Shown: one piece after another, positions 16,606 to 23,882 of the stretch
Position numbering within the stretch: the stretch's first letter is position 1
Layout of the letters: every line of letters starts with the position of its first letter
NCBI GenBank assembly: GCA_002722705.1
Contig: PBMP01000075.1
Location: 1 to 64,000, forward strand
DNA length: 64,000 nucleotides
DNA from: Pseudobdellovibrionaceae bacterium
GTDB taxonomy: Bacteria; Bdellovibrionota; UBA1018; UBA6935
Reading direction: 5' to 3'
Notes under the pieces: generated by a model
Told to the model about the DNA's origin: nothing
What the model saw: the letters and a program-made list of their open reading frames with translations, nothing else
The model's database searches: none
Program-made: the position numbers and the translations under genes

Positions 16606-17763
16606 ATGAAAACTCAAAAACAAGGATTTGGAACCAAAGCGATTCACGCAGGACAGCCTCCTGAACCTCGTACCGGAGCCGTCATGACTCCTGTTTTCCA
16701 AACCAGTACCTATGCTCAAAAATCTCCTGGAGAACATACTGGTTTTGAATACTCACGAACCGATAATCCAACCCGTTCTGCTTATCAAGACTGTGTCGCT
16801 GCGCTTGAAAATGGGAAACATGGACTTGCATTTGCCTCTGGAGTTGCAGCAACACAAACAGTTCTCCAAACCTTGAGTGCGGGAGATCATGTTCTAGCAA
16901 TTGATGATCTTTATGGAGGCACTTACAGACTTTTTACCCAAGTTCTTGCTCGTCATGGAATTAAGTTCACGTTTGTCGACATGACTAATTTAGAACAAGT
17001 AAAAGCATCTGTTCGTCCAGAGACTCGATTATTTTGGGCAGAAACTCCAACGAACCCTCTGTTAAAATTGGTTGATATTGAAGCCCTTGCAACGATAGCA
17101 CATGAAAATCAAGCCAAACTCATTGTCGATAATACATTTATGAGTTCTTATTTTCAAAAACCCCTCGATCTAGGTGCCGATGGTGTCGTTCATAGCGTAA
17201 CAAAATACATGAACGGTCATAGTGATGTTGTTGGAGGAATTGTTGTAACAAACGATACTTCTTTTTATGAATCGGTTAAATTTATTCAAAACTCAGCGGG
17301 TGCTGTTCCTGGTCCATGGGATTGTTTTTTAGTCATGCGTGGCCTTAAAACCCTTCATATCCGAATGCAACGCCACGAAGAAAATGCAATGCAAATTGCA
17401 CAATTTTTAGAGAACCACCCAAAAGTAGAAAAAGTCATTTATCCAGGTTTAGAAAGTCATCCACAACACTCATTAGCTAAAAAACAGATGAGTGGTTTTG
17501 GTGGAATGATTAGTTTTGTGATCAAAGGAGGGCTTGAAGCATCTCGGACCTTCTTAGAAAACGTAAAGCTTTTTACCTTGGCGGAAAGTTTAGGTGGAGT
17601 CGAATCCTTAATCGAACATCCCGCAATTATGACTCATGCCAGTGTTCCCAAAGAGAATAGAGAAGCCTTAGGAATCAGCGATGGACTCATTCGGATCTCA
17701 GTGGGAATTGAAGACCTTAACGATCTTCAAGACGACCTTGAAAGCGCTTTTGAATTTATATAG
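16606..17763 (+). CDS. Cystathionine gamma-lyase / gamma-synthase (385 aa)
   Basis: Fold-type I PLP enzyme of the Cys/Met metabolism family. Family motifs are YSRTDNPTR near residues 48-56, ASGVAATQTVL near 78-88, LYGGTYRLF near 104-112, WAETPTNP near 144-151 and SVTKYMNGHSDVVGG near 199-213, whose Lys forms the internal aldimine. It starts three bases after cystathionine beta-synthase, so the pair most likely runs reverse transsulfuration (homocysteine plus serine to cysteine). Sequence alone does not separate gamma-lyase from gamma-synthase. A hairpin at 17827-17870 closes the operon. Confidence 0.88.
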   Translation: MKTQKQGFGTKAIHAGQPPEPRTGAVMTPVFQTSTYAQKSPGEHTGFEYSRTDNPTRSAYQDCVAALENGKHGLAFASGVAATQTVLQTLSAGDHVLAIDDLYGGTYRLFTQVLARHGIKFTFVDMTNLEQVKASVRPETRLFWAETPTNPLLKLVDIEALATIAHENQAKLIVDNTFMSSYFQKPLDLGADGVVHSVTKYMNGHSDVVGGIVVTNDTSFYESVKFIQNSAGAVPGPWDCFLVMRGLKTLHIRMQRHEENAMQIAQFLENHPKVEKVIYPGLESHPQHSLAKKQMSGFGGMISFVIKGGLEASRTFLENVKLFTLAESLGGVESLIEHPAIMTHASVPKENREALGISDGLIRISVGIEDLNDLQDDLESAFEFI

Positions 17764-17826
17764 AATTAGCTTAACCTTTTGATTTTATTTATAAAAACGT
17801 AGATCTTCCTTTTTTTAAAAACTTTT

Positions 17827-17870
17827 AGAGAACAGAACTCGGCTCCAAGACGACCTGAGTTCTATTCTCT
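17827..17870 (+). terminator. Long imperfect hairpin after the transsulfuration genes
   Basis: AGAGAACAGAACTCGG (17827-17842) pairs with CTGAGTTCTATTCTCT (17855-17870) over 16 positions with two non-Watson-Crick pairs and a 12-base loop. It lies 63 bases after the cystathionine gamma-lyase stop. A T-rich run is weak on the plus side. On the minus strand the stem is followed by a short T run, so it may serve both directions. Confidence 0.55.
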
Positions 17871-17934
17871 ATTTACATATAAATTCACTCAAGAACCTCT
17901 TGCTTTTCCTAGGGAATGTTTGTTAAATGAAAGC

Positions 17935-18003
17935 ATGAAAAAAATAAGAATGTGGATCAAAAAGGTCCTCAACACCACTAAAGGACCGCTCGTCCTCGCT
18001 TAA
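17935..18003 (+). CDS. Possible 22-codon basic peptide
   Basis: ATG at 17935 opens 22 codons (MKKIRMWIKKVLNTTKGPLV, then LA) ending with TAA at 18001-18003, just before the convergent phosphatase gene. The peptide has six Lys/Arg and no acidic residue, with an amphipathic N-terminal half. No good ribosome binding site is seen upstream. It may be chance or a small cationic peptide. Confidence 0.2.
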   Translation: MKKIRMWIKKVLNTTKGPLVLA

Positions 18004-18007
18004 GCTT

Positions 18008-19150
18008 TTAGCTCTTGGCAAGCCTAAGGACTCTTGAGTGTACGTCCATCATTAGCAGACTACAGTCTTGATTAGGCATCGCGCCTTCTTCTAGTTTTGA
18101 TTTAACTTGATACGCAAGCTCATTCACTGATTTTTTAGGATCATAATTTCGTAATTCATTCATTGTCTTTATGACCTCTGCTTGAGCTCCCATCCCTTCT
18201 GCAAAACCATCTGAGAGAATAATTAATCGATCTTCTGGGTCTAGCTGTACACAACCTTCCTCAAAACGTTGCGACAAAACAGGGTACCGAAGCGCTGCCC
18301 CTTGAACTCCAAGGGATTTAAAGCCCAACTCTTTTTTTGCTAAATAAGCACTGGTTTGTCCAAGATTTAGATATTTAAGAGAAAGATCTCTACGATCAAC
18401 AACACCTAGAAATAGAGAAAGCTCGTCTTTCTCACTTAAAGTAGAAACTAGTTCTTCTTGAATATGTACCAGTGTTTCACCCAGTGGCTCTTTTGGATCC
18501 AACCCTGATTTTAATGCAATCTTCATCATAATTGAAAGAATCGTACTTGAAAGTCCATAACTAGAAGAATCAGTCATTACAATTGAAAATGACTTTTGAT
18601 CTTTAGATTCAATCAAATCAAAATAATCTCCGCCTGCGCGAAGTCCTGCAAGATATCGATTGTGTACTTCAAATCCTTTTACTTTAGGAAACCTTTTTTT
18701 TAATCGAACTTTCTGCATTCTTTCTGCTAAGTCCAAATTCGCACCTAATTTTTGAACAAGAGATGAAAAAGACCGATTGAGTGAACTAACCTCATTCCAA
18801 GATACCATTTGTTGATAAAGAGAAAGTTTTGAGAGAACTTCAATCTTTCGAAAAGGATGTACGAGAATTCCCTGTATTTTTCCAGAAACTAATAATGGAG
18901 AAACCGCTTCTGTTTCTCGAGTAACAAGAAACACTCCCACTGACTGAGATTGAACCAGTGAATAAAATGCATCTGACTTTAATTCAGTTTCAGAATCTAT
19001 AAAAAGGATATGAAATTGGAATAAAGAATGGTTTTCATTTTTTTGAATGACATGATAATCAAAACTTCCAAACTGGGAAAGAATTTCTTTTAACGAAGAA
19101 ATCCATTCTGAAGAGAGCACTTCACTATAGAATCCAATTTTTAAATTCAT
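18008..19150 (-). CDS. SpoIIE-type PP2C phosphatase with N-terminal receiver-like domain (380 aa)
   Basis: The C-terminal part (about 150-375) is a PPM/SpoIIE-like Ser/Thr phosphatase. AGGDYFDLI near residue 170 carries a metal-binding Asp, MTDSSSYGLSS near 193 replaces the usual DVSGHG but keeps the Asp and Gly, ILSDGFAE is near 310, and NQDCSLLMMD near 355 supplies the last acidic position. The first 130 residues look like a receiver-type alpha/beta domain (FHILFIDS, VGVFLVT, GILVHPF) without the full acidic pocket, so it may be a pseudo-receiver. Regulation of a phosphorylated STAS or anti-sigma partner is the usual job of such enzymes. A STAS-like protein is encoded at 22332. The outer-membrane protein gene lies 18 bases upstream. 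Confidence 0.8.
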   Translation of the reverse strand: MNLKIGFYSEVLSSEWISSLKEILSQFGSFDYHVIQKNENHSLFQFHILFIDSETELKSDAFYSLVQSQSVGVFLVTRETEAVSPLLVSGKIQGILVHPFRKIEVLSKLSLYQQMVSWNEVSSLNRSFSSLVQKLGANLDLAERMQKVRLKKRFPKVKGFEVHNRYLAGLRAGGDYFDLIESKDQKSFSIVMTDSSSYGLSSTILSIMMKIALKSGLDPKEPLGETLVHIQEELVSTLSEKDELSLFLGVVDRRDLSLKYLNLGQTSAYLAKKELGFKSLGVQGAALRYPVLSQRFEEGCVQLDPEDRLIILSDGFAEGMGAQAEVIKTMNELRNYDPKKSVNELAYQVKSKLEEGAMPNQDCSLLMMDVHSRVLRLAKS

Positions 19151-19168
19151 TGTCGTGTTTTCCTTTTA

Positions 19169-20242
19169 TTAAAAAAAACTGAGTCTATACTGAGCAAAAT
19201 ATCGAGTTTCCATTGTATTTCGAAATCCTGATCCTACTTCTTGATTTGCGTAAGTAAACATAATTTCTCCCCGTGGAGTGATGATTCCAAATCCACCAGA
19301 AGGATACCCTTCTCCAAATCCAAGCCGAACCGAAACTAACTTCATTAAATTTAATTCAAATCCAAAAGAAATTTTAGAAAGAAGATGCCCACTTCCTTTA
19401 GATAAAGCATCTCGGTATGTCAAAGCGAGGTTATAAAACCCTCCTCCTTTGGCTACATAATGAAGTCCCATTCCTATATCAACGGTCATCTTTTCTGCGC
19501 TCGGCTGTCCTGATGAGTTTTTAGCCACGCCTACCAAGTTTGGAAGAGAAAACGAAGTTCCTCCTATGTCTCTCGCAACGATATTTAAAGAAGGGAGCCC
19601 TGAAAGAGGTAAGGTTAATGCAAAACCAAAATTATGTGAAAGACCAGCTCCCTCTGCTAGACCATTTTTATAAGATAGACTTGCGTTATCTGGATCTGTT
19701 TCAGTAATTTCTCCTATTGATTCATTTACGAGTTGTAATGAATACCCCAAACGAACAATACCCTTTGCAAGTCTTACAGAAAAACCTACTGCAGGTATGA
19801 GCTGATACTCACTCCGGTAAGTGAGAACCCCATCTACCTTTTGAGCTCCAAGTTCAGTGCGATAAAGCAATCCAAAAGAAAACCCTTGAACCGCAAGTCC
19901 GGTCATTAATTGAACCCCTGCATTTGAAAAACCAGAAAAAGTTTTTTGATTTAACTTCTCGAGTGAGAATTGTCCCGTATTAATCACACCTGCATTATTT
20001 AAATAAGGATTATTGAAAGACATCTGTAAGTTGAGTGCTTCTACAAAAAAGTCATCTGTTTTACTAATCGCTGCAGGCTGATAAAAAAGGGCTTCCACTC
20101 CATTGTCTACAATAGGAAGGTAAGCTCCCCCCAGTGCTGCAGCTCGAGCAGACTCGTAACGAGACCCTGGAATTACACTTCGTCTCGCCTGTGCATGTTG
20201 AAGAGTCGAAAAAATACATAAAAGAATAAAAACAATTCTCAT
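19169..20242 (-). CDS. Outer-membrane beta-barrel protein, FadL/PorV-like (357 aa)
   Basis: A signal peptide (MRIVFILLCIFSTLQHAQA) precedes a mature protein that begins with SARAAALGGAYLPIVDNGVEALFYQPA. This AALGGAY...ALFYxPA signature starts FadL-, PorV- and UPF0164-type 14-stranded barrels. Alternating polar/hydrophobic strands run to the end, and the last residue is Phe, as usual for substrates of the BAM complex. The substrate, if it is a channel, is unknown. The gene lies divergent from the HD-GYP gene, with a 15-bp hairpin in the gap, and 18 bases before the phosphatase gene on the same strand. Confidence 0.75.
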   Translation of the reverse strand: MRIVFILLCIFSTLQHAQARRSVIPGSRYESARAAALGGAYLPIVDNGVEALFYQPAAISKTDDFFVEALNLQMSFNNPYLNNAGVINTGQFSLEKLNQKTFSGFSNAGVQLMTGLAVQGFSFGLLYRTELGAQKVDGVLTYRSEYQLIPAVGFSVRLAKGIVRLGYSLQLVNESIGEITETDPDNASLSYKNGLAEGAGLSHNFGFALTLPLSGLPSLNIVARDIGGTSFSLPNLVGVAKNSSGQPSAEKMTVDIGMGLHYVAKGGGFYNLALTYRDALSKGSGHLLSKISFGFELNLMKLVSVRLGFGEGYPSGGFGIITPRGEIMFTYANQEVGSGFRNTMETRYFAQYRLSFF

Positions 20243-20343
20243 CCTAAATACAGATCGGAAGAAAAAACCCCTGACTGGATGATAAGCTTTTGACGAAAAA
20301 ACTTTAATTTCAATAAGTTAGAATAAATTCTTCATTTTCCTCC

Positions 20344-20378
20344 ACCACGCCACTTCAGTTTTTCTGAAGTGGCGTGGT
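20344..20378. repeat. 15-bp perfect GC-rich hairpin in a divergent intergenic region
   Basis: ACCACGCCACTTCAG (20344-20358) and its exact complement (20364-20378) flank a five-T loop. The 294-base gap it sits in separates two divergent genes, so it is not at a 3' end. Neither side has a T tract. The arms are clearly GC-richer than their surroundings. Confidence 0.7.
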
Positions 20379-20424
20379 TAATAACCTATTAAAATCAAAT
20401 GACTTTTAAAAGTGTATCAGAAAG

Positions 20425-20453
20425 TTCAACTTTATTCTCAATAATGATATAAT
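20425..20453 (+). promoter_or_regulatory. Candidate sigma-70-type promoter for the HD-GYP gene
   Basis: TTCAAC (20425-20430) and a consensus TATAAT (20448-20453) are separated by 17 bases. Transcription would start near 20460, giving a leader of about 75 bases before the ATG at 20537. The -10 is perfect; the -35 matches TTGACA at only three positions. Confidence 0.45.
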
Positions 20454-20536
20454 GAAGTGTCATTTAAATCTCTTCTCGAACTCCCCTGCATTGTCGATAA
20501 AGCCAAAGAGATCTTTAGATGAAGGGGGGAACTTGG

Positions 20537-21184
20537 ATGTCATTTTTGGATATGCCGGACTGGGGACACCAGTTTGCTCGATCAATCCTGACCGCCCTAA
20601 GAGAAAAAGACCCCTATACATACGGACACTGTCTTCGAGTTGGAAGAAATGCTCGTCTTCTTGCTCAAGAAGCAGGATACGACGAAAAGCAACAAACGAT
20701 TATAGAGTTTAGTGCGCTTTTTCATGACATTGGTAAAATCGGAATTCCAGATTCTATTCTCCTTAAACCCGGTAAACTCTCACGTGAAGAAATCGAAGTA
20801 ATGAAAAAACACCCGGTCCAGAGTGCAGAAATGATTCGTCCTTTCGATTCTATCGGATTTTTTAAATCACTTCTTCCAGGCATTCTCTACCATCATGAAA
20901 GAGTTGACGGAAAAGGATATCCTTTTTGTTTAAGTGAAAAAGAGATTCCCACTCCTGCAAAAATTATTCTGATTGTAGATACTTTTGATGCAATGACTAC
21001 CAGTCGACCTTATCGAAACGGACTCAATACTGAAAAAGCACTTGAAGAAATCATTCGATGTGCTGGAACGCAATTTGACCCAGACCTTGCTAAACTCTTT
21101 GTAGAATCTTTTCCACAGTGGAATCAGTATGAGGAAGAAATCACTGAAACTTTTGTCAGTGAACACTTTAAAAAGTCAGCTTAA
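20537..21184 (+). CDS. Stand-alone HD-GYP domain protein, cyclic-di-GMP phosphodiesterase candidate (215 aa)
   Basis: HD-GYP proteins hydrolyse cyclic di-GMP. The required elements are visible: HCLRVGRNA near residue 33, FHDIGKIGI with the HD pair near 65-66, ILLKPGKLSREE, the HHERVDGKGYP motif near 122-132 and a VDTFDAMTTSRPYR segment near 148-161. There is no receiver or sensor domain, so activity would be set by expression or by a partner. I chose ATG 20537 because AAGGGGGGA sits seven bases upstream; an in-frame ATG at 20519 is less likely. Its TTAA stop region is shared with the convergent HDOD gene (four-base overlap). Confidence 0.87.
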   Translation: MSFLDMPDWGHQFARSILTALREKDPYTYGHCLRVGRNARLLAQEAGYDEKQQTIIEFSALFHDIGKIGIPDSILLKPGKLSREEIEVMKKHPVQSAEMIRPFDSIGFFKSLLPGILYHHERVDGKGYPFCLSEKEIPTPAKIILIVDTFDAMTTSRPYRNGLNTEKALEEIIRCAGTQFDPDLAKLFVESFPQWNQYEEEITETFVSEHFKKSA

Positions 21185-22251
21185 CCATCCTTTCCTAAGT
21201 CTTGTAGTACCTTTAACAAAGTCGATGAATTCAAGCTATGATCAGAGACGGCAGCCCCTAAATATTTTTGTAAAATAGGATCTTTGGGATCATTTGGAAT
21301 TTGAAATGAATCTGCTACTTCATTTGCGACATGTAAAACAATAGAAAGATCATAATCATCCTTATGTTTACTTTTAAGTCGATACGGCTCCCTTGTATAG
21401 AATATACTTTGAGCTATTTTTCTAAAAAGGGGGAAATTAAAAAGCATTGGAACAGCTACAACTTGTGGTGAGGTTTTCACTCTCTTATATTCCAAAGCAA
21501 CTCTCATTGAACGGGGAATTTTATGTTCTGCAAAAGAAAGAGAAAGTTTAAAATACTCAGGGCTCAATAGACTCAATGCAATTTCACCTACATTCTGAAG
21601 AAGTCCTGCTGAAAAAGCATATTTTTTATATGAAAAATTTTTTAATGAAAGAGAAAGAAGTCGGGCCACTTTAGCCGATCGAAGTGCTCGTAGAAAGTGT
21701 GCATCCAGGTAAGTATCAAAATCTTTAAGATCACTAAATTTAAATCTAACGATTTCCCTTAAAAAATCATAAAAAAGACCCGCACTAAAACCTAAACTCA
21801 CATATTCATCCTGCTTTTCAGAGAGGTAATCTTCACACTGAAGAGCGAAAGAAAGATGTCCTTTTACATCCAAATTTAATTTTCCACTCTCCTCAAAAAG
21901 GGGCGACTCCCCTCTTATTGTTTTCACCATTTGAGAAACGATGAGATGATTTCTTGAGTTTTGCATTCCAAGCATTACTACCCCTGCTTCTGGCACCGGC
22001 ATTTCTTCACGATTGGAGAGAGATAGAATGACTTGGTTAAAAAAATCCAAGTAATATGGGTTTCTTTTAAAGGTATCTGCAAGATGTTCAGAAGTAACAT
22101 CTCTACTAGAAAAAGCTTGAAGCAGTTGAACGGACATCGTAGGTAAGTTCAAATATGGACAAATTTCAGAAAGAACTCGATTAAATATTACGCATTCAGT
22201 CTGAGAGTTCAAATTACTGAGTTGAATCTGAGGTTCAAATGGACGATTCAT
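21181..22251 (-). CDS. HDOD-domain-like signalling protein (356 aa)
   Basis: An all-helical soluble protein whose arrangement fits HDOD domains. PTMSVQLLQAFSS is near residues 37-49, an LADTFKRNPYYLDFFNQVI segment is at about 57-75, then PEAGVVMLGMQNSRNHLIV, where HDOD proteins have the helix after a conserved LG, and GFSAGLFYDFLREIV, AFSAGLLQNVGEIAL and later LHVANEVADSF in the C-terminal half. Metal-binding His/Asp residues of true HD hydrolases are largely missing, as is normal for HDOD. Family members act in signalling, often beside HD-GYP genes as here. Assignment is from pattern only. Confidence 0.65.
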   Translation of the reverse strand: MNRPFEPQIQLSNLNSQTECVIFNRVLSEICPYLNLPTMSVQLLQAFSSRDVTSEHLADTFKRNPYYLDFFNQVILSLSNREEMPVPEAGVVMLGMQNSRNHLIVSQMVKTIRGESPLFEESGKLNLDVKGHLSFALQCEDYLSEKQDEYVSLGFSAGLFYDFLREIVRFKFSDLKDFDTYLDAHFLRALRSAKVARLLSLSLKNFSYKKYAFSAGLLQNVGEIALSLLSPEYFKLSLSFAEHKIPRSMRVALEYKRVKTSPQVVAVPMLFNFPLFRKIAQSIFYTREPYRLKSKHKDDYDLSIVLHVANEVADSFQIPNDPKDPILQKYLGAAVSDHSLNSSTLLKVLQDLGKDG

Positions 22252-22331
22252 GTTTATACATTAACTGAGTTTCTCTGATCATTCCAATGGACCTTTTCAA
22301 AACATACTCATTAAAGGTAAAATAAGGTGAC

Positions 22332-22898
22332 ATGAAAATAGAACTCAGTACTGAACAAGACGTTAAAGTTTTGACGGTCACAGAAAAGTTAAACGACAAG
22401 GACAAATATGTTCTACTCGCTGGAATACAAAATATTTTGGAATCAAAAGCTCCAATACTAATTGTGGACTTATCTCAATTGATCCATGCACCAGAATCTT
22501 TGATTGATGAAATTAACCATACACTTCCCTACTCTGATTCAGTTTGTGTTGTTTTTCAAAAACAAGGAGAGTTCGAGTCTATTGTTGATCTTATTGAGAA
22601 ATTAAAAGACCCTATTTTTATTTATAATCAACGTGAAAAGAAGCTAAAATTTAGAGAAAAGTGGTTAGAAAAAAATATATCAGAAAAAAAACAAAAACTT
22701 GCAAGCCTGGGAAACATTGATCCTGTTGAGCTTTTAAAAAAAAATACAAATCTAAAAAGACAGATAAAAGAAATCGAAAACCTGATAAAGATATATCAAC
22801 AAATTCAACCTGAACCTTCAGCTCAAATAAGTGAAGGACAAAAAAATATTGAGCAAAAAATAGAAACACTTTTAATTAAGGAAGGTTGGATCGTATGA
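22332..22898 (+). CDS. STAS-like protein with C-terminal coiled coil (188 aa)
   Basis: Residues 1-100 alternate strands and helices in the way of STAS/anti-sigma-antagonist domains (VKVLTVTEKLND, a KAPILIVDLSQL strand, DSVCVVFQK). The Ser/Thr usually phosphorylated after the second strand (DxS) could be Ser in the DLSQ motif. From about 115 onward the sequence is a charged coiled coil (EKKQKLASLG, LKKNTNLKRQIKEIENLIKIYQQI). A partner-switching or scaffolding role is possible. AAGGTG lies four bases before the ATG. It overlaps the next gene by ATGA and is the first of three co-directional genes. Confidence 0.55.
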   Translation: MKIELSTEQDVKVLTVTEKLNDKDKYVLLAGIQNILESKAPILIVDLSQLIHAPESLIDEINHTLPYSDSVCVVFQKQGEFESIVDLIEKLKDPIFIYNQREKKLKFREKWLEKNISEKKQKLASLGNIDPVELLKKNTNLKRQIKEIENLIKIYQQIQPEPSAQISEGQKNIEQKIETLLIKEGWIV

Positions 22899-23227
22899 GT
22901 GAAGCTCTTGAAAAAATAAAAGAATCTTTCGAAACGTTTTTTGAAGAAGTTAAACTCAAAGAAGTTGAGTACTGCACTCTGAGAGGAAAGATTATTAATC
23001 GAAATCCACAAAAAATAAAAGAAATCAAAAAAGAAAATGAAGAAATGGAAGCTTATTTAAAAAATATCCAGAATTTCCTTTTTAAACTTATTTTAAATAA
23101 TGAATCAGAAAAATCTGCTGAACATCAAAAAAAAACGTATGATATCTTAAAGCAAGACGCGATACGTTTTTTTTCAGAACATGAAATTGAGGTAGACCAA
23201 TGGAAAGATCTAGAGTCCTCGTCATAG
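22895..23227 (+). CDS. Small charged helical protein of unknown function (110 aa)
   Basis: Unrecognised. Start taken at ATG 22895, which overlaps the preceding stop as ATGA and has GAAGG nine bases upstream; the TTG three codons earlier lacks this. The protein is almost entirely helical, rich in Glu and Lys, with one Cys (EYCTLRGK) and a pattern suited to a coiled coil. It lies between a STAS-like coiled-coil protein and a response regulator whose start it overlaps by 28 bases, so it may be a partner of either. Confidence 0.6.
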   Translation: MSEALEKIKESFETFFEEVKLKEVEYCTLRGKIINRNPQKIKEIKKENEEMEAYLKNIQNFLFKLILNNESEKSAEHQKKTYDILKQDAIRFFSEHEIEVDQWKDLESSS

Positions 23228-23877
23228 AGGATAATCCTGATACTCGGCGCTTTTTAGAAGCCATGTTAGGTAAAGATTATCAGGTAACCTCAGCAGAAAA
23301 TGGGGTCATTGGGATAGAACTAGCCAGAAAGATCGTACCAGACATTATTTTACTTGATGTCATGCTTCCTATTCTCAGCGGATATGACACATGCAGTCTT
23401 ATTAGAAAAGATGAAAGAACTAAACACATTCCAATTATTTTTCTTTCTGCAAAAAATACAGTCACCGATATTACTCAAGGTCTGGGAAATGGAGCAGATG
23501 ATTACCTTCCTAAGCCATTTGACTATAAAGAACTTGTTGCACGCATTCACACTCGTCTTCGTCAAGCAAAAGAAGGAAAAAGTGAAGTGATTCAAGCTGG
23601 GGATCTTAAAATCACCCCCTCTTCTCGAACCGTTGAATTCAAAGGAAAACCCATTCTACTCACTCTCACGGAATTTAATATTTTAAAAATGCTCGCCTCT
23701 GATCCAGGAGAGGTTGTTTCTCGAGAAAGAATTTTAGAAGAAGTTTGGCAAGAACAGGCAAAAAAAGCGAATGACCGAACCATTGACGTTCACATCAGAG
23801 CAATCCGAAAAAAAATACCTGAAATTAATAAATTTATTATTTCGGTCTATGGTGTTGGATATAAATTTGAAATCTAA
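23200..23877 (+). CDS. OmpR/PhoB-family response regulator (225 aa)
   Basis: Two-component transcription regulator. The receiver domain (1-120) has the acidic pair E10-D11, the phosphoacceptor D53 in LLDVMLP, Ser in FLSAKN near 83-85 and Lys in PKPFD near 105. The DNA-binding domain (about 130-225) is a winged helix with LTLTEFNILKML, SRERILEEVW, the DRTIDVHIRAIRKKI recognition helix and the closing VYGVGYKF wing, as in PhoB. No histidine kinase is encoded next to it, so its sensor is elsewhere or it is controlled by the STAS-like and small helical proteins co-transcribed upstream. It is convergent with the kinase gene, five bases apart. Confidence 0.92.
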   Translation: MERSRVLVIEDNPDTRRFLEAMLGKDYQVTSAENGVIGIELARKIVPDIILLDVMLPILSGYDTCSLIRKDERTKHIPIIFLSAKNTVTDITQGLGNGADDYLPKPFDYKELVARIHTRLRQAKEGKSEVIQAGDLKITPSSRTVEFKGKPILLTLTEFNILKMLASDPGEVVSRERILEEVWQEQAKKANDRTIDVHIRAIRKKIPEINKFIISVYGVGYKFEI

Positions 23878-23882
23878 ATAGA

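Noticed and set aside
20452-20712. 86-codon frame overlapping the HD-GYP start
   Set aside because: It runs through the HD-GYP gene in a different frame and encodes a Ser/Arg-rich chain with no features.
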